Below are positions 32,544 through 42,347 of a DNA stretch of 64,000 nucleotides, one piece after another (the stretch's first letter is position 1; the number at the start of each line of letters is the position of its first letter). The translations under genes and the position numbers were made by a program. This stretch comes from Streptomyces sp. CBMA29. Lineage in GTDB: Bacteria; Actinomycetota; Actinomycetes; Streptomycetales; Streptomycetaceae. The notes beneath the pieces are model-generated. The model searched no databases. It worked only from the letters and a program-made list of their open reading frames with translations, and had not been told where the DNA came from. Location of the stretch: positions 17,341 to 81,340 of the forward strand of contig NZ_MECL01000126.1 of NCBI RefSeq assembly GCF_014596445.1, in the 5' to 3' direction.

Positions 32544-35500
32544 TTACATCGGTGCGTATCTGTTCCCGTAAACACGACGCACGTTGATTACTGCAACCAA
32601 GAATTGGTCCCCACGGACCATTCTATTGGCCGACAGAAATCCGCTCATCAGACCCCCCTGGGTATTATTCTCCGCCCGCGGGACGTCTTTGATCTTTGCC
32701 CCTATACCACCCTCAAGAGTCGAGGCAAATGGGTACTCGTCACAACTTCGTACTCTGATTCCCGTACCTTTATGCTGCTCCTTCCACCGATCGCACCCAG
32801 AAAGGGTGCGATTAATATCCCGAACGACTGTACTCCTGCTTGCAGTGAGAAGAAAAGGACTTCCGGAGTTAATCGACATCATGTCATGAACGGCGATTTC
32901 CGGTGTCACTTTTCCATCGACCACGAACACGGGAAGCTTTTTGCAGTCATATTGCGAGAGGCCGTAGGACCATTCGCAGTCGTCGGCAAGCTGATCCCAC
33001 TGCGGCTTGGTAAGCTTCTCCGGCACCGGGAGCAAATCCAAGAATTTATCTACATAATTTGATGTCGTGCTCCCAAAAGGATCGAGGGCACACGACACCC
33101 CGCCCAGCACCCTAGCAACGGTCCCCCCGACACCGAGGCGCAGTGCCTCTCGTTCTGCCAGCTTTCCCACTATACGGCCGGGGCTTACGGCCCATTGGCC
33201 TGTCGGGTCAGTCTTGTGAGTGGGTGAGTTGTCGGCGTACGAGTAGGCGGAATTGTACGGCGCGTCTACGCGGAGTTGGATGGGGTCCGTAGTGGTGAAG
33301 CGGCCGAGGGTGGGGTCGTAGTTGCGGGCGCGGAGGTTGAGTCCGGCTGCGCTGGTGGTGCGTTCGCGGTATTGGCCGGTGTAGCCGAAGGGGTTGGCGG
33401 GTGGGCTGGTGGCGGTGTCGGTCTGGGTGTATTCGCCGTAGGCGGTGTATGCGTAGCTGGTTTGGAGGGCTCCGGCGCCGTTGGTGAGGTCGGTGACGGA
33501 GCCGAGCTGGTCGTGGTGGTAGTAGAACGCGGCGTCGTCGCTGTTGGTCTGGGCGTGGATCTGTTCCAGCGGGCTGTACTGGTAGTACGCGATGAGGTAG
33601 CCGGTGGCGTTGTAGTCCGATGATGCCTGGGGCAGGGCGTAGTTGGTGTCCCAGACGGTGGTGCGGGCGGTGGCGCCGTTGGTCTTGGCGGTGGTGCGAT
33701 TGCCGTCGGTGTCGTAGGTGTAGGCGTAGGTGGAGCCGCCGGTGGTCAGGCCGGTGAGGTGGTTGTTGGCGTCGTAGGTGTAGGTGTTGGCGCCTGCACC
33801 AGTCTGGTTGCCGTCGTTGTCGTAGGTGAAGGGACGGGTGGTGGTGCCGCTCAGGGTGCTGGTGAGCTGGTCGGCGTTGTTGTAGGTGTAGGTGGTGAGT
33901 GCGCCGTTGGCGGTGGCGGTGGTGCGGTTGCCGACGCCGTCGTAGGTGTAGGTGGTGCCCGCGGCGGTGTTGGGGCAGGTCGCGGCCTGGGTGGCGGAGG
34001 TGCAGTCGGTCAGGAGCCGTCCGGCCTGGTCGTAGGTGTAGTACTGGTGGCTGTCCGGTTTGCCGAGGCGGTTGACGTCCACGCGGGTGGGCTGTCCCGC
34101 GTCGTCGAGGGTGAGTTGCCAGTTGGCCAGGGTGGTGGTGCCCTTGGTCGAGCCGATGGCGGTCAGGCGGCCGTCACGGTCGTAACCGCGTTTCTCGGTG
34201 TAGCCGTTGGCGCCGGGCATGACGGTGGAGGTGAGGTTGTCCGACGGGTCGTAGCCGAAGGTCGTGGTGCCGCCGGTGGCCTTCTGGGAGTTCTGGCGGC
34301 CGTCGTCGTCGTAGGTGTACGTGATCTTGTTGCCGGTGGCGGGGGCGGTGACGATGGTGGCGCCGGTGAGGTGTCCGGCGTTGTCGCCGCTGAACAGCCG
34401 CAGGTGGTTGGTGGTGTCGGTGGCGACGATGTCCAGTGTGGTGCCGGCGTTGAACTGGCCGGTGGCCGGGAGGCCGAAGGTGGTCCAGTCGGCGGTCTGC
34501 AGGATGTAGGTGCCGAACCCGCCCGTGCCGTTGGCGGGGTAGAAGCGGAGTTTGTTGTTGGCAGTGTCGCGGGCGAGGAAGTCGGTCTTGCCGTCTGCGT
34601 TGAAGTCGCCCGGCACCAGGTACATCGCTCCCCAGCCGCCGCCGAGGTCGGTGCGGGGGTTCAGGGTGCCGTCGCCCTTGCCCGAGTAGAAGTACAGGTG
34701 GCCGTCGGTGGAGTTGATGGCCAGGACGTCGAGTTTGCCGTCATTGTTGTAGTCCAGCGAGATCAGCCGGTACGTCGCCCAGCCGGTCCCGACCGTGGTA
34801 CGGGTCCCGAACCCGCCGGTGCCGTTGCCGGGGTAGAAGTACATGGTGTTCGCCGACGAGCTGATCGCGAGGAAGTCCTGTTTGCCGTCGCCGTTGAAGT
34901 CCCCGGCGGTCAGCGCCATCACGCCCCAGCCCTGGCCGAGGTCGAACGCGGCGGCGAAGCCGCCCGCACCGTTGCCGTTGTAACGCAGCAGGTGGCCGGT
35001 GGACTTGTCGATCGCCAGTAGGTCGATCTTGCCGTCGCCGGTGTAGTCAATCGGCAGGACCTGGTTGAACCCGGTACCCGAACCGGTCAGGGTCGAGCCG
35101 ACGGTGAAGGTGCCGTCGGGGCGGCCGAGGTAGGTACGGATCGTGTTGGTGGCATCGGTCCGGATCACATCGGTAATGCCGTCACCGTTCAAGTCCGCGG
35201 ACACGGTCTGGGTAGTGCCGGTCCAGTCCAGCGCCGCTCCGGCCGCGTAGTCCTGCGAACGGGACGACAGGTGGCCCGCGTCGTCGTAGGTGTAGGCGAA
35301 CGCGCCCTTGCCCGCCGAGGGCGTCACTGCGGTCAACTGCCCGTTGTCGTCGTATCCGTAGGTCCGGGTGCCGGTCCCGTCGGTGACGGTCTTTCGCTGG
35401 CCCGTCGCGTCGTAGGTGAAGCCCACCGCCGGAGTGCTGTCGCTGAACGTCGTCCCGCTCGGCAGCCCGCGGCCGTCGAAGACCGTCGTGGACACGGTTC

Positions 35501-38500
35501 CGCGCCCGTTGGTGACCTTGGCCGGGTTGCCGTCCGGGTCGAACTCGACCGATTGGGTGTTGCCCAGCGGGTCGGTCACATCGGTCTGCCGATCGGCGTT
35601 GTCGTAGCCGTAGGTCGTCGTGTGGCCGTTGTCGTCGGTGCGGGTCGCCAGAGTGCTGCTGAGGTTGTAGGTGTAGCTGGTGACCGCGTTGTCGGGGCCG
35701 GTGACCTTCTTGATCCGGCCCAGCTCGTCGTAGTCGGTCTTGGCGACCTGGTTCAACGGGTCGGTGACCTGCGTGACCTTGTTCATCGCGTCGTATTCGG
35801 TACGGGTGGCCTTGCCCAGGGCGTCGGTGACCTTCGTCTGGTTCCCCGCCGGGTCGTAGTCGTACGCCGTGGTGAACTGCGTCTTGTCCGCACCCGTCGC
35901 ATTCCCCCGCGGGTCGACCTGGGTCCGCATCCGTCCGTCGAGGTCATATGTCCAGGAGGTGACGAAGCCCAGAGGTGACGTCTGGCTGACATGGTTGCCT
36001 GCCGCGTCGTATCCGTCTCTGGTCACCTTGAGCAGCGGATCGGTGCTCGTGAGCTGCCGGTCCGCGTCGTCATACGTGAACTTCGTGACCTTGTTGCGGG
36101 CGTCCGTCGTGGTAGCGATGTTGCCGTTGCCGTCGTAACTGGTCTTCGTGGTGTGATCCAGACCGTCGGTGACCGAGATGACACGGTTCAGAGCGTCGTA
36201 CGCCGTCACGGTTTCCGCCCCAGACGGGTCGACAGTCCGGGTGCGGTTGCCGCTGCCGTCATAACCAAAGGTGGTGGTGAACTTAGCCTTGTCCGCCCCC
36301 GCGACATTCCCCCGCGGCGACGTCATCGACGCCAGCCGATTCGCCCCGTCGTAGGTGTAACTGGTCTTGTTCTGCGCCGGGTCAATCGTGGCGGACACGT
36401 TCCCCGCCTTGTCGTACTCGGTCCTGGTCACCTTGTTGTCCGGACCCGTCACCGAGACCTGGCGGTTGAACTTGTCGTATCCGTACGTGGTCACGTGGTT
36501 CAGGGCGTCCGTCACCGTGAGGACGTTCCCGTTGTCGTCATAGGTGTACGACGTCGCGTGCCCCAGCGGATCCGTCTGTTTCTTGAGCCGGCCCGCTGTG
36601 TCGTACTCGGACGTCGTACTGAACTTCGCCTTGTCCGCTCCCGTGACATTGCCCCGCGGATCCGTCTGCGACGTCACCCGACCGGCATTGTCATACGTCG
36701 CAGAGGCGATGTTCCCCTCCGGATCAGTCGTCGACGTCAGATTACCGACGCTGTCGTACCCATAGTGGGTTACCCGGTTACCCGGCTCCGTCATCGTCTC
36801 GACCAGGCCACTGGCCGTGTAGGCGTACGACGTCACCCCGGCCGGTCCCGATTCCGACAGCATCCGCGCACTGGACCCGTCATAGGTGTATGTCGTCTTA
36901 TGGCCACGCCCGTCAGTGTGCGCCTTCAACCGGTCCGACGCGTCGTACTCCCACGCCTCGGACGTGGTGTCGACCTGTGCCGATATGACGTTGCCATGGC
37001 TGTCGTACGTCATGTCGGTCGCCGCGTATTTACCGTCGGTGCTCCTGGTGACATTGAGCTGCGGGTCGTACGTACGGCGGGGGCCATTGCCGATCGGGTC
37101 GTAGCTGTTGAGCAGCACACCGGCCTGATAGACGTCTGTCCAGATGCCCCCGTTGGGGTCCGTCATATCGGATTCACCAGAACCGACAGGCGCACCAGAG
37201 GTCGGAACCCAGGCGAAAGTGGTGGTCTTGTTGTCGGCGTCGATCTGCTGAGTGATCCGCCCGGTCGACGGATCGTAGGTGTTCTGCGTGACAGTATTCC
37301 CCGCGGGATCCACAATCGTCGCCAGCCGCCCAGCGGCGTCGTACGTGTAGTGCGTGACACCGGTGTCCGTGCCGGTGACGCTGGTCAACTGACCACCGGT
37401 GTAGGCGTAGTGCACCGACCGGCCGTCCGCGAGCGTCACCGCGGTCAAACGGCCGCTGCCGGTGTCAACGTCGAGGGAGGCCGTCCGCCCAGCAGCATCA
37501 GTTACCGAGCTGAGCACGCCTGAGGTGTACGTGAGAGTCAGACCGCGGCCGTCACTGTCCTTCATCGCGGTCAGCTGGCCTGTCTGGTCGAACGTGCGCG
37601 TGCTGTGGTCCAACGCGGTAACGGTGAACCCCCCGGCTACCGCCACTAGCGTGTAGCGAACCGGCTTCGGTGTCGCGTACGACCCGTCACCGTTTTTCGT
37701 GAACACCACACGCGCACCATCGGCATCAACCAGAGTCGCCTTATCGCTGGCAGGGATCAGCGATGACTCGAAAGCAAGAGACCAGCCCTTCCCGACCAGA
37801 CCCGTCGTCGAAGTCGCATCCGAACGATACGAACGCGCCAGCGCAAAAGGCACCCCCGCCCCAGGAACAACCGCATCCGTCACCGTCTCAGATACCGTTC
37901 CCGTAGCGGTGTTGACCGGATCGGCACGATTGGTCTGATGCGAACACGAGCACTGACCATCCATCCCGCCGGGGATACCCGGAGTGAAGACAGCAGGCGC
38001 GGTGGGTGACGTCACGGGAGCACCCCAGGCATAGGGAACATAGAATGTTCCTGAAGAATCGCGGTGCTCCTGAAGCTGGGTCGGAAAATAAATCTTCGCG
38101 TAGTAATTCGTCCCCGCCTTGCCCTGCAACACTCCGTCTCCGATGTCGAAGCCGCACAGGTTTTCAGGAAACGTCGGTACGATCCACCTGATGCAACTGC
38201 CGCTGGTGTCACCGTCCACCGGACTATCAAGGTCGACATATCGGTCCGCGACCAATGAGTTATTCGAAGCCTGGTAAAGCTGCAGATGCATGAATAGTGG
38301 AAACCCCGGCGGAGTAGCATCCACCACTACTTCCCACGTCGTTCTCCCCGGGGAAACCCAAGTAGTCGCTCGCGGATTAACCGGCGGGTTCCCCAGTGCC
38401 GCCGTGACATCGCCATCGGCGTACGGCTCAACAATCCCTTCACGATTCTTTCCCCGGGCTATGGCATGAGCGACAACGGAATCAACGGCGGAAGCACCGA

Positions 38501-38858
38501 CAGTGCGATTCGGATCGATTCCATCGGCTTCCAGTGCTTTCTCATCACCTTCTGTCATTGGCTGCGGCAGAGACCCTTCGGTTACCTCCTTTCCGAACCG
38601 ACGCTGGGGAGCAATATCCCAAAAGGGTGACCTACGACTTTCGGTGACTTGCGTACGCCGTTCAGTGAGTGTCATTGCGCGCTCGGGCTTCACCGGACGT
38701 ACCGTCGCAGCCGAGGACGCAGACGCCGATGCCGGTGAAAACCCATGATCATCATCGCTACCGTGGGCGCCAGCTGCGGCCGGAAGGCCAACCGCGACAG
38801 CACTAACCACCGCCAAGACCCCAATGCCGCAGCGCACGCGACGCCATGAATTATCCAT
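32544..38858 (-). CDS. secreted RHS/YD-repeat polymorphic toxin with NucA/NucB-type DNase end
   Basis: A 2104-residue protein. A signal peptide (Arg-rich n-region, hydrophobic core, AAAGAHG end) spans about residues 1-31. DUF6531-like sequence (NRADPVNTATGTVSE) is near 325, followed by many YD repeats of the type TYDxxGRLxxxTDPxG. An FG-GAP/VCBS block rich in DxNxDGxxD motifs spans about 1216-1489; more repeats follow, closing with the RHS core end YDPTLGRFTTTDP and a final DPTG. The last 215 residues carry SCDEYPFAST, EGG and ENNTQGG...FLSANRM...GDQF, the NucA/NucB DNase pattern. ATG 38858 has GGGGGGA upstream. The toxin end and N-terminus have lower G+C than the repeat core. Confidence 0.88.
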   Translation of the reverse strand: MDNSWRRVRCGIGVLAVVSAVAVGLPAAAGAHGSDDDHGFSPASASASSAATVRPVKPERAMTLTERRTQVTESRRSPFWDIAPQRRFGKEVTEGSLPQPMTEGDEKALEADGIDPNRTVGASAVDSVVAHAIARGKNREGIVEPYADGDVTAALGNPPVNPRATTWVSPGRTTWEVVVDATPPGFPLFMHLQLYQASNNSLVADRYVDLDSPVDGDTSGSCIRWIVPTFPENLCGFDIGDGVLQGKAGTNYYAKIYFPTQLQEHRDSSGTFYVPYAWGAPVTSPTAPAVFTPGIPGGMDGQCSCSHQTNRADPVNTATGTVSETVTDAVVPGAGVPFALARSYRSDATSTTGLVGKGWSLAFESSLIPASDKATLVDADGARVVFTKNGDGSYATPKPVRYTLVAVAGGFTVTALDHSTRTFDQTGQLTAMKDSDGRGLTLTYTSGVLSSVTDAAGRTASLDVDTGSGRLTAVTLADGRSVHYAYTGGQLTSVTGTDTGVTHYTYDAAGRLATIVDPAGNTVTQNTYDPSTGRITQQIDADNKTTTFAWVPTSGAPVGSGESDMTDPNGGIWTDVYQAGVLLNSYDPIGNGPRRTYDPQLNVTRSTDGKYAATDMTYDSHGNVISAQVDTTSEAWEYDASDRLKAHTDGRGHKTTYTYDGSSARMLSESGPAGVTSYAYTASGLVETMTEPGNRVTHYGYDSVGNLTSTTDPEGNIASATYDNAGRVTSQTDPRGNVTGADKAKFSTTSEYDTAGRLKKQTDPLGHATSYTYDDNGNVLTVTDALNHVTTYGYDKFNRQVSVTGPDNKVTRTEYDKAGNVSATIDPAQNKTSYTYDGANRLASMTSPRGNVAGADKAKFTTTFGYDGSGNRTRTVDPSGAETVTAYDALNRVISVTDGLDHTTKTSYDGNGNIATTTDARNKVTKFTYDDADRQLTSTDPLLKVTRDGYDAAGNHVSQTSPLGFVTSWTYDLDGRMRTQVDPRGNATGADKTQFTTAYDYDPAGNQTKVTDALGKATRTEYDAMNKVTQVTDPLNQVAKTDYDELGRIKKVTGPDNAVTSYTYNLSSTLATRTDDNGHTTTYGYDNADRQTDVTDPLGNTQSVEFDPDGNPAKVTNGRGTVSTTVFDGRGLPSGTTFSDSTPAVGFTYDATGQRKTVTDGTGTRTYGYDDNGQLTAVTPSAGKGAFAYTYDDAGHLSSRSQDYAAGAALDWTGTTQTVSADLNGDGITDVIRTDATNTIRTYLGRPDGTFTVGSTLTGSGTGFNQVLPIDYTGDGKIDLLAIDKSTGHLLRYNGNGAGGFAAAFDLGQGWGVMALTAGDFNGDGKQDFLAISSSANTMYFYPGNGTGGFGTRTTVGTGWATYRLISLDYNNDGKLDVLAINSTDGHLYFYSGKGDGTLNPRTDLGGGWGAMYLVPGDFNADGKTDFLARDTANNKLRFYPANGTGGFGTYILQTADWTTFGLPATGQFNAGTTLDIVATDTTNHLRLFSGDNAGHLTGATIVTAPATGNKITYTYDDDGRQNSQKATGGTTTFGYDPSDNLTSTVMPGANGYTEKRGYDRDGRLTAIGSTKGTTTLANWQLTLDDAGQPTRVDVNRLGKPDSHQYYTYDQAGRLLTDCTSATQAATCPNTAAGTTYTYDGVGNRTTATANGALTTYTYNNADQLTSTLSGTTTRPFTYDNDGNQTGAGANTYTYDANNHLTGLTTGGSTYAYTYDTDGNRTTAKTNGATARTTVWDTNYALPQASSDYNATGYLIAYYQYSPLEQIHAQTNSDDAAFYYHHDQLGSVTDLTNGAGALQTSYAYTAYGEYTQTDTATSPPANPFGYTGQYRERTTSAAGLNLRARNYDPTLGRFTTTDPIQLRVDAPYNSAYSYADNSPTHKTDPTGQWAVSPGRIVGKLAEREALRLGVGGTVARVLGGVSCALDPFGSTTSNYVDKFLDLLPVPEKLTKPQWDQLADDCEWSYGLSQYDCKKLPVFVVDGKVTPEIAVHDMMSINSGSPFLLTASRSTVVRDINRTLSGCDRWKEQHKGTGIRVRSCDEYPFASTLEGGIGAKIKDVPRAENNTQGGLMSGFLSANRMVRGDQFLVAVINVRRVYGNRYAPM

Positions 38859-39164
38859 CAATCCCCCCACGGAATCTTCACACGACATGCAGAAGGTTCG
38901 ATTCTTGAGCGCGCTCGTCCTCACGTCAAGACCCCGCAAAGCGGAGGAATGAATTCCCCCAATTCCCATTCATGGAATATTCCTACCAAAAGCCGCATCG
39001 TTAGCCCGATCTTTCGTGACGGTTCGTCGGTTCTTTCGGTGGGCCGTTTCGGCTTGTCTCGCGGATTGTGGGCAGGTGGCGGCCCGGCTGTTGTGCCGGG
39101 TGAACGCCGGTTTCCACGGTTCCGGTGGGAGTGCTGCTGGTGCAGGGAGGGCTGTTGTGGCTGA

Positions 39165-39800
39165 TCAGCCGGGTTTTGGAAGGGCGTCGAGTCTCCGGAT
39201 GGCGTCGGTGATGACGTCGGTCCAGGGCCAGAGGCGGGCGCAGTGGAGGTGCCGCCGACGGGCGGTGCTGACCAGTTGAGCGGCGGCGGAGAAGAGCCGC
39301 AGCCGTAGGCGTCGAGGTTCCCAGAGCCGGGGCTTGCCGGCCAGGGCAAGTATCGGCAGCCAGGCCAGTAGGTCGAGTGCGGCGATCGGGATGTCGGTGG
39401 TGTTTGTGGCGAAGCAGGTCAGCCGCAGTCCGTCGGTGTCGGTGAAGCGCGACTGTGCCTGGGTGGGGTCGTTCCTTGCGGATGATCAGCCGCATCCCGG
39501 TTGGCCAGCCTTTCAGGACATCGCGGTCGAGGATCTCGCCTCCCGGTTCGATGGCGGGTGTCCAGGCAGAGGCGGGGACTTTGAGGACGGCCTGGTGGGT
39601 GGCGTCGGTGATGGTCATCCCGACCGAGTACGACAGCCACCTCCCGCGTCTTGCGAGCCACGCAACGAACTGGTTGGTGTCGGTGCGGATCAAGGTGGAG
39701 CGGTCTCGTCGATATCGCTGGGGAAGCTGGACCAGGGACTGCTGGGCGTTTCCTTCCTGCGAGACCGGTCCGCGCTCGCTGCGTTGGAGTGACTGCCCCG
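39165..39800 (-). pseudogene. IS1380-type transposase remnant
   Basis: Minus-strand frames match the C-terminal half of an IS1380 transposase as I recall it: RGRWLSYSVGMTITDATHQA, then RLIIRKERPHPG, a frame change, FTDTDGLRLTCFATNT, and finally LFSAAAQLVSTARRRHLH and WPWTDVITDAIRRL to the stop. The N-terminal half is absent. About forty residues are missing between TNTTDIPIA and LDLLAWLPIL, a second deletion. The 300 bp between this and the RHS start contain what looks like the 3' non-coding end of the IS, and the region 39801-39954 shows nothing I can name. Confidence 0.72.
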
Positions 39801-39954
39801 GGTGCTGAAGGCTGGTAATGATAAGAACCCGGATGTGATTTCTGAGAATAGTCAATAATTCTGAAGCCGTCATTGATCCGAAATGTATGTTGCTGTACCC
39901 CCCGACTCAAAGGAGTTCGCCTCTGTCCACCCGTGTCGATGAAAAGACGTGCCC

Positions 39955-40620
39955 ATAGGCAAACGAGTCTCACCCGTGCTGGACTGGTTGGCTCATTGGC
40001 CAAAGGACGGGCTCGCGCTGCGAGGATTCGTGGCTTCCATCGATTTCGCGGCGTTGAGGCCGGGAGCGGCGCGTGCACTGCGGGTGGGAGACATCGAGAG
40101 CTACTGGAAGCCGGTGCCGGCTTCCTTCTGATTCCTTCCCGGATCGGCGAAGGCGCGGAGCGGAGTGCGGATGGAGCCTGCGGTGTTCGGCGAGTTCCTG
40201 CTTCGCCGGCGCTGACTGCAGTCTTGAGGTCGGAGATCGCTCGTTGTGAACTCCGTTCCGACGATGCCGTGTTCGCGGGTGACGATGGGCAGGAGCTGTC
40301 AGGCGTTGCCTGTCGACGGTCCTGGCGGCAGGCGAGGTATGCAGTCGTCGGTGCGCAAGCGATGTCCTCTCCCTCGGGAGGGCGACTGTTTGACCTGCGC
40401 GACGCGTGTATTGAGGAATGGCTGCGGAGCGGCGACCAGAGCGCAGCACATATCGTCACCGTCGCCGAATGGGCGGGAGTTCGCGCCCCGTGGCTCGCTC
40501 AGCGCTTCGCGCACTGTATCGAGGGGCCGGAGCAATCTGGGATCCCCTGGGGCCGTCTCGAATCCGCATTTTGTGCTCCTGGCATGCCCGACGAGCCGAT
40601 CGCAGCGGCACCTGTGCTTT
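39955..40620 (+). pseudogene. tyrosine-integrase remnant 1
   Basis: The first part (FVASIDFAALRPGAARALRV, frame of 39949) resembles the core domain with the first catalytic Arg in LRPGEA-type context. After a stop and frame change, a second part reads TAVLRSEIARCELRSDD, then LFDLRDACIEEWLRSG and VAEWAGVRAPWLAQRFAHCI. In active enzymes that stretch is DLRHACVSxWLNAGVP and AEWAGHSVxVLLxxYAKCI. The His of the RHxxR box is Asp, the second-box His context is changed, and the expected catalytic Tyr is Phe (QRFAHCI). Internal sequence is also missing. It is an old, inactive integrase. The interval 40623-40780 contains no supported gene. Confidence 0.62.
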
Positions 40621-40780
40621 AGTTCAGCGCCTCCACGGCCAGGCCGAGAAGTACTTCGTGCTCGCCCTCCGCTGACCACCACCGCCCGCACCGTTCCCAC
40701 ATCCCACAGGAGTTCCTCACGCCTCCGCGTCTCCTCACTCGGATTCTCCCGCTACGACGTCGAAGAACGCATCCCGCCAG

Positions 40781-41029
40781 GCGTTCCTAACCGTCAATGA
40801 AGCCGCCGACTACCTTGGCCTGTCCCCTCATACCCTCTATGTCTGGCGCCACCGGCGTCAGGGACCGCCGAGCTTCCGTATGGGAAGCCGTGGCCGAGTG
40901 ATGTACCGGATAGTGGCCCTGTACACCTGGGTTCGTGAACAAGAGCAGGCCGACTCGCGGTCCAACACTTCCATCAGCCCACTTCACACTCCCGTCCGGG
41001 AGCGCACCACTCGCTTCGCTAGCGACTGA
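40781..41029 (+). CDS. excisionase-like HTH protein lacking a recognisable start codon
   Basis: An open frame of 82 codons plus stop reads FLTVNEAADYLGLSPHTLYV followed by WRHRRQGPPSFRMGSRGRVM, then YTWVREQEQADSRSNTS. This is the typical MerR-like winged helix of excisionase/AlpA-type proteins encoded beside Streptomyces integrases. The frame is open from 40676 but contains no ATG, GTG or TTG before the conserved domain, so the start codon appears lost or a rare codon is used. The integrase remnant follows 52 bp downstream in the usual xis-int order. Confidence 0.6.
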   Translation, partial: AFLTVNEAADYLGLSPHTLYVWRHRRQGPPSFRMGSRGRVMYRIVALYTWVREQEQADSRSNTSISPLHTPVRERTTRFASD

Positions 41030-41081
41030 CGCCCCCAGGCAGGCAGTACCGTCCTTATCTATCGTTGTGGAGGAGTAAGAC

Positions 41082-42244
41082 CTGCCTGGCTACATAGAAG
41101 ACCGATGGCTGAAGAAGCGCCCGAACCCGAAAGCACGCAAACGCGACCGCACCGCCATGTACGGCAAGTGCACCCGATACCGCGCCAAGGGCATCCCCGG
41201 TGTCAAGGACCGCTCCTTCGACGCCCTCCAGGACGCCACGACCTGGCTCGCCCAGGCCCAGACCGACGCGCGCCGAGGCGAGTTCGTAGACCCCCGCGAT
41301 GGTGCCATCTCCCTCAAGGACTATGTCGCAACGCACTGGTGGCCCAGCCAGAGCGGTGACCCGTCCACGGTCGAGCGGATCGAGCAGAGGGTGCGGAGGC
41401 ACATCGTTCCCCACCTGGGTGCTCAACCGCTGAACGCGACGGGCACGGAAGTCCTGCGTCACTGGAAGAAGCGGCTGGAGAAGGACCTCGGTCCGACCTC
41501 CATCCATCTGGTTTGGGCGACGCTCTCCAGCGTCCTCCAGGCTGCGTCGAGGACCGTCGCCTCGGACGCAACCCGTGCCGATCCAGCACGGTCGGCCCGC
41601 CGGCCGCGGCACTCGGCAGGGTCGAAGCGTGGCCGCCCGACCGGGTGTTGGCGGTACGGACGGCCCTGCCGGAGCGCTACCAGCTTCTCCTCGTGATCGG
41701 TGCGGACCTTGGGCTCCGGCAAGGGGAGGCGCTCGGACTCGCCTTGGAGGACATCGACTTCGCCAAGGAATTCGTACACGTCCGGCGGCAGGTCAAGATG
41801 GTGCGGGCGAAGTCCTGTTTCGCGCTCCTCAAGGGACGCGAGGTCCGGGACGTGCCGCTTCCGACCAGCGTGGCCCAGGCTATCCGACAGCACATGGAGC
41901 AGTTCGCGCCGGTTCCGTTCACACTGCCCTGGGACGACCCGCCTCCGGCTAAGACGCCCGTGGAAGCCAAACACCGGCGGCCGAGGACCTACAGCCTCCT
42001 GGTGACGGGACGCGAGCGGACGGCCATCAACCGGAACTACTTCAACTCCTACGTGTGGATGCCGGCTCTGGCCACGACGGGCGTGATCGCCCCGCTAGGG
42101 GACGGCGGCGCCGACGGTGCTCGCGTGTGGGAGCCGTCCCGGGAACACGGCTTCCGTGCCCTGCCCTGCGACACTTCTACGCCTCCGAGGAGTTGGAGGC
42201 TGGCGAGTCAAATCGTCTCCCTGGCCCGCTGGCTCGGGCATTAG
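41082..42244 (+). pseudogene. tyrosine-integrase remnant 2
   Basis: A frame beginning PGYIEDRWLKKRPNPKARKR encodes the SAM-like/arm-binding N-terminus of a Streptomyces-phage-type integrase. Its expected ATG is CTG at 41082, although GGAGGAG lies six bases upstream. Near 41535 the match moves to another frame (ERYQLLLVIGADLGLRQGEA with the first Arg, to WEPSREHGF). Near 42160 it moves again for LRHFYASEELEAGES, and back to IVSLARWLGH followed by a stop. The segment that should carry the nucleophilic Tyr (THFMP type) is absent. At least three frame changes and a lost nucleophile make it inactive. Confidence 0.8.
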
Positions 42245-42258
42245 CCCGCCTCAAGCCC

Positions 42259-42282
42259 AAAGTCCCAGAGAAGTCCCAGAGA
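42259..42282 (+). repeat. candidate integrase arm-type sites, right end
   Basis: Two tandem copies of AGTCCCAGAGA occupy 42261-42271 and 42272-42282, preceded by AA. The first is the partner of 30207-30225. They lie just past the integrase remnant, 66 bp from the right core repeat, where arm-binding sites of a lambda-type integrase are expected. Binding is inferred. Confidence 0.5.
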
Positions 42283-42287
42283 TACGG

Positions 42288-42334
42288 CCGCACCGCGTCC
42301 CGACCTGCTGAATAGCAGGTCAGACGCGGTGCGG
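42288..42334. terminator. bipartite hairpin terminator after murA
   Basis: A 12-bp outer stem (42288-42299 with 42323-42334) encloses a 7-bp inner stem ACCTGCT/AGCAGGT around a GAAT loop. It lies 13 bp beyond the murA stop on its transcript side and also faces the integrase remnant, so it could end transcription from both directions. Confidence 0.75.
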
Positions 42335-42347
42335 CGGCACCCGGGCG

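Noticed and set aside
33276..37523. Long plus-strand ORFs opposite the RHS gene
   Set aside because: They are mirror frames of YD repeats, Val/Gly/Arg-rich, without Shine-Dalgarno sequences or family features.
39873..40622. Intact 249-codon gene
   Set aside because: Only parts resemble protein families (integrase pieces), and one matching piece is in another frame; treated as integrase remnant.
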